A DNA stretch of 64,000 bases from Lachnospiraceae bacterium (GTDB taxonomy: Bacteria; Bacillota_A; Clostridia; Lachnospirales; Lachnospiraceae), in assembly GCA_024683935.1 (NCBI GenBank), contig JAIKXV010000100.1:36785-100784 (forward strand), written 5' to 3'. Under the pieces are notes generated by a model. The model saw only the letters and a list, made by a program, of their open reading frames with translations, had not been told where the DNA came from and searched no databases. The first letter of the stretch is position 1; every line of letters begins with the position of its first letter. Position numbers and translations under genes: made by a program. Below, piece by piece: positions 37,033 to 46,100 of the stretch.

Positions 37033-37061
37033 TTTCAAATATAACCCCAACGTGCTAAAAT
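37033..37061 (+). promoter_or_regulatory. Weak candidate promoter for the pilus-like cluster
   Basis: TTTCAA (37033-37038), a 17-bp spacer and TAAAAT (37056-37061) lie 35 bp before the pilC-like ATG. The -35 matches TTGACA poorly, so the call rests on the -10 and its position. Confidence 0.3.
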
Positions 37062-37096
37062 ATCCTTTATAAATAAAGAAGGGATCGCTTCTAAAT

Positions 37097-38134
37097 ATGA
37101 AAAAGCTTACTAATACCGACCTTTCATACTTCTGCGGTCAGATGGCCATGATCATCAAGGCAGGTATCTCTTCTATTGAGGGGCTGCACATGATGGGCGA
37201 AGACTCTGAGGCATCTGCAGAAGAGAAAAAGCTTTACGGCGATATTCAGCGGAAGCTTGAGGAAGGCGGTTATCTATATACTGCGCTGGACAGCACCGGC
37301 GTTTTTCCCTCTTATATGGTTAATATGACCCGTATCGGCGAAGAGACCGGTACCCTGGACAACGTGATGGATGCGCTCCGGGTTCATTATACGAGAGAAG
37401 AGGAGATCCGGCAGTCCATCCGGCAGGCAGTGACCTACCCCATTGTAATGGCTGGCATGATTCTCGTTGTTATCCTGGTACTCCTTTTACAGGTCATGCC
37501 TGTATTCCGCCAGGTATTCAGACAGCTCGGAAGTGAGATGACCGGCTTTGCGGGCGTGATGTTTGACGCCGGCGATGCCATCAGGAAGTATTCCCTGGTG
37601 ATCGTAGCGGTACTGGCCGTGATCCTTCTCCTTATCGTCATCTGTCTCAGGACAGAGGGCGGACGGAAAGCCGGACTGGCCTTTCTTTCTAATTTCAGCT
37701 TCTTTAAAAAACTTCGGAATGATATCAGCACCAGCCGTTTTTCCGACGGACTGGCTCTTGCCCTGCGTTCGGGTTTTTCTGCGGACTTCGGTATCGAAAT
37801 GGTGTCGGAGATAATAGACGACAAGGTTTTCCGGAAAAAGATAGATGTCTGCAAAGAGAAGCTTAATAACGGTGCGCCCTTTGACGAAGCTCTTAAGGAA
37901 TCCTCCATTCTTTCCGGAGTTCCGGCAAGGATGATGACCATAGGAAACCGTACGGGTTCTGCAGATACCGTTATGCAGCAGATATCCGATATCAGCCAGA
38001 AAAATATCGACACCAGCATCAATAACGCGCTGGGCGCCATTGAGCCTGTGCTGATCGTATCCCTGTCCCTTATCATTGGGGCGATACTAATGTCTGTTAT
38101 CATCCCCTTCCTCGGAATGGTATCCTCTATATGA
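37097..38134 (+). CDS. pilC: Type II secretion/type IV pilus inner-membrane platform protein (PilC/GspF)
   Basis: A 345-residue platform protein. Two GspF domains are visible: residues ~8-130 (FCGQMAMIIKAGISSIEGLHMM) and ~210-335 (FSDGLALALRSGFSADFGIEMV), each followed by membrane segments (about 113-135, 165-185 and 315-340). The paired cytoplasmic helices bind the extension or retraction ATPase in other systems. The protein is slightly shorter than typical PilC (about 400 residues). It starts a plus-strand operon of six genes, and the ATGA overlap with the next gene shows coupling. No PilB extension ATPase or prepilin peptidase is nearby. Confidence 0.88.
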   Translation: MKKLTNTDLSYFCGQMAMIIKAGISSIEGLHMMGEDSEASAEEKKLYGDIQRKLEEGGYLYTALDSTGVFPSYMVNMTRIGEETGTLDNVMDALRVHYTREEEIRQSIRQAVTYPIVMAGMILVVILVLLLQVMPVFRQVFRQLGSEMTGFAGVMFDAGDAIRKYSLVIVAVLAVILLLIVICLRTEGGRKAGLAFLSNFSFFKKLRNDISTSRFSDGLALALRSGFSADFGIEMVSEIIDDKVFRKKIDVCKEKLNNGAPFDEALKESSILSGVPARMMTIGNRTGSADTVMQQISDISQKNIDTSINNALGAIEPVLIVSLSLIIGAILMSVIIPFLGMVSSI

Positions 38135-38478
38135 GAAATAAAAAAAGCGGAGACAAAAAAACAGTTTTTACCCTTATTACCTTTGCTGTCATAATGGTTC
38201 TTTTTCTTGTGTCCGTCCGCATGGCATCAAAGGGCAATACCGACAGGCAGAGGGAAAGCCTGGAAAAGGCGCTGCAGCGCGATATCACACACTGCTACGC
38301 CACAACCGGCAGATATCCCAAAACCCTTGATTATATTGAAAGAGTATATGGCCTTACCTATGATAAGGACCTGTTTTCCATAGAATATACGGTGATCGGC
38401 AGTAAGATCCCTCCGGAGATCACGATCAGCGAAAAAGGAGAGAGCAATAAAGGTGCAGAGCAGAAACAGGATCAATGA
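38131..38478 (+). CDS. Small membrane protein of pilus-like operon
   Basis: A 115-residue protein overlapping pilC by four bases. A basic N-terminus precedes one membrane segment (about 11-28, FTLITFAVIMVLFLVSV). An extracytoplasmic helix with YATTGRYPKTLDYIERVYGL follows, a pattern often seen in type II pseudopilins, where processed N-terminal helices are followed by CYxxxGxYP. It lacks a clear prepilin cleavage motif (G-FxxxE), so I call it pseudopilin-like only. The tail is charged and disordered. Confidence 0.6.
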   Translation: MRNKKSGDKKTVFTLITFAVIMVLFLVSVRMASKGNTDRQRESLEKALQRDITHCYATTGRYPKTLDYIERVYGLTYDKDLFSIEYTVIGSKIPPEITISEKGESNKGAEQKQDQ

Positions 38479-38938
38479 TATATTCCCCATATTGCTCTTT
38501 CTGGTATTCACCCTGTCGGCTCTCGCCATAGTGCTGATGTCAGTACAGATCTACCAGCGGATACTCGAGCGTTCGGAGGGGAATTACAATACAGAAACCG
38601 CAGCCCAGTATCTTACGGAAAAGTTCAGGAGCCATGATGAAAACGGCAGTATTGCGGTGCAGCAGTTTAAGGGACATAACGCCGTCCTTTTGACCGATAA
38701 TGTCAGGGATGAAGTCTATGTCACCTGTATTTATGCTTATAACGGGTATTTAAGGGAGCTTTACACCGAGAAGTCTTCTCTCGACGGCTGTTCGGAGGAG
38801 AGCGGCAGCAGGATCCTTGAAATGCACGATTTTATACCACGGAAGCTTTCAGACAGGCTCTTTGAAATGGAATTCATTGACAATAAGGGCGAAAGCCTGA
38901 AGACCTGTCTGGCACTTAGAAGCGGGGGTGGTGAATAA
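38453..38938 (+). CDS. DUF4860-like membrane-anchored protein of pilus-like operon
   Basis: A 161-residue protein with a GTG start, overlapping the preceding ORF by 26 bases; AGGAG lies 12 bases upstream. An N-terminal membrane segment (DIFPILLFLVFTLSALAIVLM, about 9-29) is followed by VQIYQRI and a beta-rich extracytoplasmic part. The motif order resembles DUF4860 proteins found beside pilus genes in Clostridia, by my recollection. It may be a minor pseudopilin or assembly factor; no cleavage motif is certain. Its stop overlaps the next ATG by one base. Confidence 0.6.
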   Translation: MQSRNRINDIFPILLFLVFTLSALAIVLMSVQIYQRILERSEGNYNTETAAQYLTEKFRSHDENGSIAVQQFKGHNAVLLTDNVRDEVYVTCIYAYNGYLRELYTEKSSLDGCSEESGSRILEMHDFIPRKLSDRLFEMEFIDNKGESLKTCLALRSGGGE

Positions 38939-39381
38939 TGCTGAGGAAAAGAAGACTTTCATCCGGCGACCTTATGCTTCTTGAGCTGGTATTTGCCATC
39001 ATATTCTTCTGCCTCACAATGGCGGGCACGATGTCCGTATTCGGAAATGCTTATGAAATGTCCACTGTCGCTGAAGACAGGGATCTCGCCACAAGGGAGA
39101 CAGCCACAGCCGCAGAGATCATAAGGGCATCCGGCAGCAGGACGGAAATGGACGGTCTCTTACAGAGCAACGGTTTTACTCCTGCCGGAGAGAACGTATA
39201 TGAAAAGACCTACGGGGACGGAAAGTACCGTTTGACCATATCGGTATCCATGCCGGAAACCATGTTAAATGCGGATATGGCCTGCTATTATACGAAAAGC
39301 ACGGCATCCCACAGTTCGGATGAAGCCTTTTATGACTTGAATATCAGGCATTCCATGAAGGGAGGCGATTCTGATGGGTGA
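38938..39381 (+). CDS. Prepilin-like protein of pilus-like operon
   Basis: A 147-residue protein. A basic head LRKRRLSSGDLMLLELVFAIIFFCLTMAG resembles a class III prepilin signal: glycine, short polar/hydrophobic stretch, then Glu, then a hydrophobic helix. The Glu falls at +6 after the glycine instead of the usual +5, so processing by a prepilin peptidase is uncertain. The rest is an alpha/beta extracytoplasmic domain without cysteine pairs. It overlaps both neighbours by a few bases, so the four small genes are translated together. Confidence 0.55.
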   Translation: MLRKRRLSSGDLMLLELVFAIIFFCLTMAGTMSVFGNAYEMSTVAEDRDLATRETATAAEIIRASGSRTEMDGLLQSNGFTPAGENVYEKTYGDGKYRLTISVSMPETMLNADMACYYTKSTASHSSDEAFYDLNIRHSMKGGDSDG

Positions 39382-39805
39382 TAATACCCCAAGGAACATC
39401 GGTCTTCCGATGCTGATAGTGGTCCTGGTAAGCATATGCCTCTTCTCTTTCAGCGGCATAGCCTATTCCACGGCAAAGCACAGTTTCGAGCAGTCCAACG
39501 CTCTTATGGAACGCACAAAGAATTACTACGCCGCCTGCAACGAAGCGGAGGAAATGCTGGATTCCCTGCAGGAAGCTCCCGTGGAGGAAACCACCTATGC
39601 CTTCCCCTTCGGAACGGCCATGGAGGAGCTTCAGGTTACAATAAAGCCCCATGAAAATGACAACGGATACGACATCACCGGCTGGGTGATCTCGGATACG
39701 GCGAGCTGGGAAGCACCGGGTGAAGGCAGTTCATCAGGCGGACCGCAGGCTCCGGAAGGAGAAGGCGCTTCATCCGGCGGGCCGCAGCCTCCTAAAGGGG
39801 AATAA
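39374..39805 (+). CDS. Membrane-anchored protein with Gly/Ser/Pro repeat tail, pilus-like operon
   Basis: A 143-residue protein. An N-terminal membrane helix (GLPMLIVVLVSICLFSFSGIA) is followed by a helical AKHSFEQSNALMERTKNYY region and a beta-rich domain (about 65-110). The C-terminus carries two 13-residue repeats, GEGSSSGGPQAPE and GEGASSGGPQPPK, probably flexible. Overlap with the previous ORF and the order of genes suggest a minor pseudopilin or tip component. I do not recognise a family. Confidence 0.55.
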   Translation: MGDNTPRNIGLPMLIVVLVSICLFSFSGIAYSTAKHSFEQSNALMERTKNYYAACNEAEEMLDSLQEAPVEETTYAFPFGTAMEELQVTIKPHENDNGYDITGWVISDTASWEAPGEGSSSGGPQAPEGEGASSGGPQPPKGE

Positions 39806-39856
39806 GCTATCCGCCCCGGCTCTGTATACAGTAATAAGAAAGGATTTTTCGGAAAA

Positions 39857-40909
39857 ATGATTCAGGAGATTTTAAAAGAAGCGGTTGAACAGAAGGTTTC
39901 GGATATTTTCCTGGTGGCAGGACGCCCGGTTTCATTTTATAAAAACGGCGTTATCACAAAGGAAGGCGTAGTGATGCTGACTCCCGATGAGGTTGAGGAA
40001 GACGTCCGGGAGATATATGAGATGGCCAACAGGGATTATTCCAGGCTTACCGACGGCGGTGATGATGACTTTTCGCTGTCCGTTGCCGGTCTGTCCCGTT
40101 TCAGGGTTAGCGCTTACAAGCAAAGAGGCACAGCTTCTGCGGTTTTGCGTGTGATCTCATTCACTCTGCCAAATCCCACGGACTTCAGCATCCCGGAAAA
40201 CATCGTAAATCTGGGTAATCAGCCTAACGGCATGGTTCTCGTTACCGGTCCCGCGGGAAGCGGTAAATCATCCACCCTTGCATGTATAATCGACCATATC
40301 AATAAGACCCGTGAATCACACGTTATTACCCTGGAGGATCCTATCGAGTATCTGCACAGGCACGACCAGAGTATAGTGAGCCAGAGAGAGATCGGAGTTG
40401 ATACGAAGAGCTACGTAGCCGGCCTCCGTGCTGCGCTCCGTCAGTGCCCTCATGTTATCCTTCTCGGTGAAATGCGTGATTTCGAGACTATTTCCGTTGC
40501 GATGACTGCCGCCGAAACAGGACATCTCCTGCTCTCCACCCTGCACACGATGGGCGCATCAAATACGATAAACCGTATCATTGACGTTTTCCCTGCCAAT
40601 CAGCAGAGACAGATAACGGTGCAGCTCTCCAGCGTACTGCATGCCGTAGTTTCACAGCAGCTGCTCCCCACCTTAAGCGGCGGCGTTGTTCCTGCTTTTG
40701 AGATCATGACCATGACTCCGGCCATCAGAAATATGATAAGGGATGGAAAAGTGCACCAGATCGACGGTGTGATCTATTCCAGCCCCGATAAGAGCATGAT
40801 ATCCATGGATGAGAGCATCAGCAAGCTCTTAAATGACGGCATTATTTCCAGGGAAACAGCCGAAAGATATGCGGTTCATCCCGAACGCTTAAGAGAAAGA
40901 AAAGCATAA
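39857..40909 (+). CDS. pilT: PilT-family type IV pilus ATPase
   Basis: A 350-residue hexameric motor ATPase. The N-terminal PAS-like domain starts VEQKVSDIFLVAGRPV. Walker A is TGPAGSGKSST (about 130-140), the Asp box is TLEDPIEYLH, Walker B HVILLGEMRDFETI, and the His box LLSTLHTMGASNTI, followed by the PilT-type C-terminal helices. All catalytic residues of retraction ATPases are present. It is the last gene of the pilC operon and the only complete motor here; without a PilB nearby it may power the whole system or work with a PilB elsewhere. Confidence 0.92.
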   Translation: MIQEILKEAVEQKVSDIFLVAGRPVSFYKNGVITKEGVVMLTPDEVEEDVREIYEMANRDYSRLTDGGDDDFSLSVAGLSRFRVSAYKQRGTASAVLRVISFTLPNPTDFSIPENIVNLGNQPNGMVLVTGPAGSGKSSTLACIIDHINKTRESHVITLEDPIEYLHRHDQSIVSQREIGVDTKSYVAGLRAALRQCPHVILLGEMRDFETISVAMTAAETGHLLLSTLHTMGASNTINRIIDVFPANQQRQITVQLSSVLHAVVSQQLLPTLSGGVVPAFEIMTMTPAIRNMIRDGKVHQIDGVIYSSPDKSMISMDESISKLLNDGIISRETAERYAVHPERLRERKA

Positions 40910-40912
40910 ATA

Positions 40913-41974
40913 TCAGTTCAAAAGCCTTTCTGCCATGGCTTCACGGTCAGAGGACGCCAAAACAGCCTCCTCCTTTGAAATACGCCCCTCGATACACAGG
41001 CTGTATATGGAACCGTCCATGGTGGAAAGGCCTTTTTCTTTGTTTTCTTCCATATACCGGGTAAGTTCCTCAGTTTTGTTATCCCTGATCATTTCCCTTA
41101 CTGCATTATCGTTAAGCAAAAGCTCATAAACCGGTATCATTTCGTCATCTCCGGATCTTATCAGCTGCCTTGAAAGAACCGCTGTCAGCACGTTTGAAAG
41201 ACGGTTTGCAGCCTGCCTCCTCTTCTGCTCCGGAAACATGTCTATAAGATAGGAGATCGTTCTGGCCGCACCTGCGGTATAAAGCGACGCAAATACCAGC
41301 CGGCCGGTCTCAGCCGCCATTATAGCGGCTTCCGCCCCTTCTTCGGAATGAATGCTCCCCAATCCTATGACATCCGGATCCTGCTTCAGGCATGATTCCA
41401 AAGCGGTAGAAAGGTCAATAGTATCCACGCCGATCTCCCGCTGGTTCACTATGGCCTTTTTATTCTTGAAATAGAACTCTATGGGATCATCAAGGGTTAT
41501 GATATTGCAGGAGCGCTCAGAATTGATCCTGTCGATAAGGGAAGCGGTCACTGTAGACTTTCCTGAGCCGGAGGGACCGGTAATGAGTATCAGTCCTTTT
41601 CTTTCCTCACAGAGCTCCAGCACATTTTCAGGTATTCCAAGGGTTCCGGCTTCCGGTATTTCACTGTCCACGAGCCTCAGTGTTATGGTGATGGATCCCC
41701 GCTGCCTGTATGCATTTACCCGGATCCGCCCCGCCTCAGGTATGGATACCGAGAGATCCGCTTCCTTCTTTTCTTCAAAGATGGCTCTCTGGACAGGATC
41801 CATAAGATAAAGAAGAACCTCGAGCGTATCGCCCGGGGTCAGCTTTTCATATCCGCTGGAAATGAGTTCTCCCTTTATCCTGAATCTCGGAGACTCTCCG
41901 GCGTATATATGTATATCGGAAGCACCCTTTTCCGATGCTTCCTTTATAAGTGCTTTTATATCAAGCATCCGCAC
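40913..41974 (-). CDS. Degenerate PilT-like ATPase paralogue
   Basis: A 353-residue PilT homologue on the opposite strand, meeting pilT tail to tail with three bases between stops. Walker A ITGPSGSGKSTVTASLID and Asp box TLDDPIEFYF are kept. The Walker B region reads DVIGLGSIHSEEGA, replacing the GEMRD catalytic Glu, Arg and Asp, and the His box LSTLHT is FASLYT. ATP binding is likely but hydrolysis doubtful, so a regulatory subunit of a PilT heteromer, PilU-like, is plausible. Its start overlaps the end of the HD-domain gene by 14 bases, so it is expressed from the cyclic-di-GMP side, not with pilC. Confidence 0.88.
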   Translation of the reverse strand: MRMLDIKALIKEASEKGASDIHIYAGESPRFRIKGELISSGYEKLTPGDTLEVLLYLMDPVQRAIFEEKKEADLSVSIPEAGRIRVNAYRQRGSITITLRLVDSEIPEAGTLGIPENVLELCEERKGLILITGPSGSGKSTVTASLIDRINSERSCNIITLDDPIEFYFKNKKAIVNQREIGVDTIDLSTALESCLKQDPDVIGLGSIHSEEGAEAAIMAAETGRLVFASLYTAGAARTISYLIDMFPEQKRRQAANRLSNVLTAVLSRQLIRSGDDEMIPVYELLLNDNAVREMIRDNKTEELTRYMEENKEKGLSTMDGSIYSLCIEGRISKEEAVLASSDREAMAERLLN

Positions 41975-43136
41975 CGCTCTCCAACGCGGCCAGCATTCCC
42001 GGATCTATAGCCTGCGGCTCTTCCGGTTCCTTCTTCTCGTTTCCGAACATGGATTCCATGGCGCTTCTGTCAACAGCCACCCTGTTATCCATAGTCTTCA
42101 TTACATCCTTTATGTCAAGATTCCCGTATATCAGCTCCTGTCCGAGATCTATTATGGAATTATCCGAGAAGGTAAGCACAACGGGTTTCAGCACATTTCT
42201 CGTGTTCTCCGCGATAACAAGACCCTTGTCACCGTTGGTAAGCTCCACCGTACATCCCGGAACCAGCAGATTGATGCTGTCTATAAGGGCATCCGTCACC
42301 GTGGAATCATAGGCTTCGGGATGATCCATCAGGAATCTGACTGCAGATATCTCTGAAGTGGGCTCCGCGTGCTCATTCATGGCGGTTATGGAATCGAATT
42401 TATCCGCCACCATCAGTATCTTGGCACCGGTCGAAAGCTTCGCGTCGCGTTCGATCTTATTCTTCCTGACATTCTCCCTCTGTCTGTATGACTGCTGGAC
42501 TATGCGCCTTACCATTGGCGAGGAATCAAATGCCCGTTCCAGGTACTGAAAGCCCAGGGCCTCATACTTATAGATGGCATTATTGTCATCATCCGTGAGA
42601 TTATCTTCCTTCGCCTCTATCTCCGGCGGAATATCCAGCTTTCCTATATCATGCACAAGAGCAGCGGTAATAACATCATTCTGCTCACTGAGCTTTATAT
42701 TCATCTTGTGGGAAATAAGAGCGCAGAGGATAGCCACATTCAGGGCATGCTTATAATACTTGTCCTCCTGACTCCTTAAGGACTGTATGAAATTCAGCTT
42801 GTGATCCAGACGTCCGTAGCCCTTTACTATCTGGGAAACCAGGGTGGGCGTATTAGGAGCCTGCCACTTTTCCCTGATGCTTTTCCACTCATCCTGTATC
42901 CTGAAGGTAGCTACCATCTGGAATTTTTCAAAAGCCAGATCCTCTTCAGTGATAGGGGGCAGCGGTTCAGCCGGTTCGAGGATATAAAGACCTATGATAC
43001 CGAAATTATGTACGGATTCGATGCCCTGTCTCGTGAGCTTCGAATTCCTGTCATAAAGCAGCACTCCCTTACGGTCAAAGATGGGCTTTGCAAGCCTCAT
43101 TCCCTCTTTGAGTTTGTCCTGTTTAACAAATATCAT
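41961..43136 (-). CDS. HD-domain cyclic-di-GMP phosphodiesterase-like protein (GYP-less)
   Basis: A 391-residue protein. The N-terminal domain (about 1-60, EGMRLAKPIFDRKGVLLYDR) resembles the DUF3391-type domain found before HD-GYP modules. The HD region (about 125-260) keeps HALNVAILCAL, ALVHDIGKLDIPPEI and VADKFDSITAMN, so metal binding looks possible. The position of HHExxDGxGYP is taken by SYRQRENVRKNK, so the GYP specificity motif is missing. A C-terminal beta domain follows (GCTVELTNGDKGLVIAEN). It may hydrolyse another nucleotide or act as a sensor. It lies between the EAL gene and the degenerate pilT. Confidence 0.82.
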   Translation of the reverse strand: MIFVKQDKLKEGMRLAKPIFDRKGVLLYDRNSKLTRQGIESVHNFGIIGLYILEPAEPLPPITEEDLAFEKFQMVATFRIQDEWKSIREKWQAPNTPTLVSQIVKGYGRLDHKLNFIQSLRSQEDKYYKHALNVAILCALISHKMNIKLSEQNDVITAALVHDIGKLDIPPEIEAKEDNLTDDDNNAIYKYEALGFQYLERAFDSSPMVRRIVQQSYRQRENVRKNKIERDAKLSTGAKILMVADKFDSITAMNEHAEPTSEISAVRFLMDHPEAYDSTVTDALIDSINLLVPGCTVELTNGDKGLVIAENTRNVLKPVVLTFSDNSIIDLGQELIYGNLDIKDVMKTMDNRVAVDRSAMESMFGNEKKEPEEPQAIDPGMLAALESGADA

Positions 43137-43142
43137 GGCCCT

Positions 43143-46100
43143 TCAGTCCACTCCCTTATTGATCTTCAGAAGCATTCTCTCGAATTCTTCCATATCTACA
43201 GGCTTTGAATAATAATATCCCTGTGCCACGTCACAGTTAATGGATTTAAGGAAATCAACCTGATCCTTAGTCTCCACTCCTTCTGCCACAACGGTGAGTC
43301 CCAGCTGCTTTGACATGGTCACCGAATTCTCTATTATTATTCTTCCTCTCTTTGTGGACATTATCTCATCCACAAAATACCTGTCTATTTTAATCACATC
43401 TACGGGAGCTTCCCTCAGCATATTCAGCGAGGAATAGCCTGTTCCGAAGTCATCCATCTCGATAACGAATCCTTCGGCCTTCAGGGCGTTCATTACTTCA
43501 TAAAGCTTATCCACGTCCTCTGTGAAAAGGGTCTCCGTGATCTCCAGCTCCAGATTCTTATTGTCAATACCGTACTTTTTGGTAAGGTTCAGCAGGGTCT
43601 TTATCAGATCCGTGCTGCCTATATGATATCTGGAAATATTCACGGAAATGGGAACGCAGACATCATTCTTCTTCAGATGGGACAGATACTCTGCCGCCGT
43701 TCTCCACATATATTCATCCAGCTTCTTTATAAAGCCGTTGCTTTCGAAATAGGGCAGGAATTCACCGGGCAGCCTCAGACCGCCTGTGGGATGATCCCAG
43801 CGCACCAGTGCCTCCGCACCGCAGATCTTCTCGGTCTTCAGATCCATCTTCGGCTGAAGGAACATGACGAATTCATCCTTATCAAGCGCTGTCTGCATCT
43901 CGCTCTCCATCTGGGAGACCTTTCTCTGCATCAGCCTGATACGGTCGTCATATATAGCGAAATTGGTGAGCATATTGCCCTTGATATCCTTCTTCGCAAG
44001 CCTTGCCCTGTCGCACATCAGACGTATTGCCACATCCCTGTTGGTGATCTTGTAGATACCGAAGCAGAGAATGGATCCGCAGAGCTTTGCTTCCTCAAAG
44101 TCAAAGAGGGTATTCACCTTCCTGATATAGTCCAGAATATCCTGATCATTCCTGTAGCTGATAAGGATAGAGAACATATCGGCCTCATATCTGCCGGCAA
44201 CTCCGTCCTTTGAAAGGCTGTCCTGTATAGCCTGGCCCATGGCAACGAGGCATCTGTTTCCCGTTTCTACGCCGAATCTGTCATTGATGATACGGAAATG
44301 CTCGATATCCATGGCAACAATGGCAAAACGGGTATCCTTCATCACATGGATCTTTTCGGAAACGATGCGGTAGAAGGCCTCGGCATTATAGAGCTTTGTC
44401 AGGGAATCATAGTCCGCACGGAATTCCAGCTCGGCCTTGATCTCCATCTCGCTGTTTACATCCTGCAGAATGCCGGTAACGCGGGTAAGCTGGTTATTTA
44501 AGCCGTTCAGAGTCTGGACGGTAACTGTAAACCATCTCGGAATATTGTGTTTATTTATGATCCGGACTGTGATCTTGTGGGTATTGGGTTCAGTCTTTAC
44601 ATTCTCTATGAACTCCTCATACCGCTGCCTGTCTTCCCTGGAAACCCTGAAACTCTCCAAAAGAGACCAGGCGTTATCTTTCATATCCGGCTCCAGGACA
44701 AACATATCCTCGAAGTTCGAACAGATATAATAGCTCTGCTCGGGAGCATTGTACTCGAATACGTATATGCCCGTAAGTTCGTTCACATGCTCGTATCTCT
44801 CGTTATCCTGGGCAAGTTCATTTAAGAAGACGTTATTGTCCAGCATGGCCTTGTATTTATTCTCAACGGCCGCAGTACGGGCAATATCGTTCTTTATCTC
44901 ATTTATATCCTTGGCGGTAATGAATACCAGTTCATCCTCTTCCTCCTCTTTCATCGGGAGGAATACGGTATTTATATCATACCAGTGGAAGGTGCCGTCC
45001 TGATGAAGGAGGCGTACCTGCCTGTGGAATTCGGATTCACCCTTTTTCCTGGATTCCCTGAAGTAACCCGGATCCGTAACATAGAGGAAATCCTCTCTGT
45101 CATCATAGTGGATCACATGATCCAGATACTGCTTCCGGAGCTTTTCATAATCCGCCACATAGCTGTCCAGAACGTACATGATGTTTTCTTCCCGGACACG
45201 GGTGCAGGTATTCTTTGTCAGATTGATCTCCCAGATAATGTCAGAAGCTCTGTAGATCGCATCATTGAATCTCTCCATACTCTTATGGATGTTCTGCATC
45301 TCCGCCTTGGCGTCTTCATTGACATCAAGAAGAACATAGGCCTGACGTTTGTCGCCAGTGGATATGCGGGTGATCCTGGTATGGATATCTGTTCTGAGAT
45401 AGGGAGAATATACGTCTCCGTCCGCAGAGGAATGTCCCTCGGTAAGAAGAGCGATAGGGCAGTCCTTACAGGGCTCGCTTCTTCCCTTCAGCACTTCATA
45501 ACAGCGGCCGCTCTGCTCTTCGGAAAATCTTTCACATAATACCTGGTTCATATAGAGAAGATTGTAATCTTCATCTATTGCGTAAGCGAGAGACATTATA
45601 GGATCGAGAACGCTCTTGATAAGCCTGATATCACTGATCTCTTCATGCTTATCAGCGATATCGTTCCTGCCCCTCATCTCGGTATCAAAGATTACGAGAC
45701 CGCCTCTTTCTTCTTTTTTAGCCTCTTTGGCTGCTTCCCGTGCCTTCTCGAGCATGCCTGCATAATCCGGCACACTGTCATCGGCTGTAATGGCAACGCC
45801 TATCAGAACAATGTTTTCCGGATTATCCACAAAGGAATTGGTCCAGATATTCTTTATGGCACGATTGAAATAGGTGGATTTATCCGCGACGATACCGGAA
45901 TCGGTGATCCCTCTCATATGGATAATGAAGCTGTTGGGGCTTAAACGTCCTACTATATCACTGACTCTTAAAGAACGCTTGAAGATCCTGGATACATCAA
46001 CTATAAGAGTATCCGCTCTCTCCTTCCCCTCCTCATTAACGATTTTCTCATAGCCCGGCAGTTCAACAAGAATAAGATTCGGTATCTCTCCTACGGCTCT

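Noticed and set aside
40909..40913. Degenerate PilT as a pseudogene
   Set aside because: The frame is full length with conserved Walker A and overall fold motifs; substitutions are confined to catalytic positions, which suggests selection for another role.
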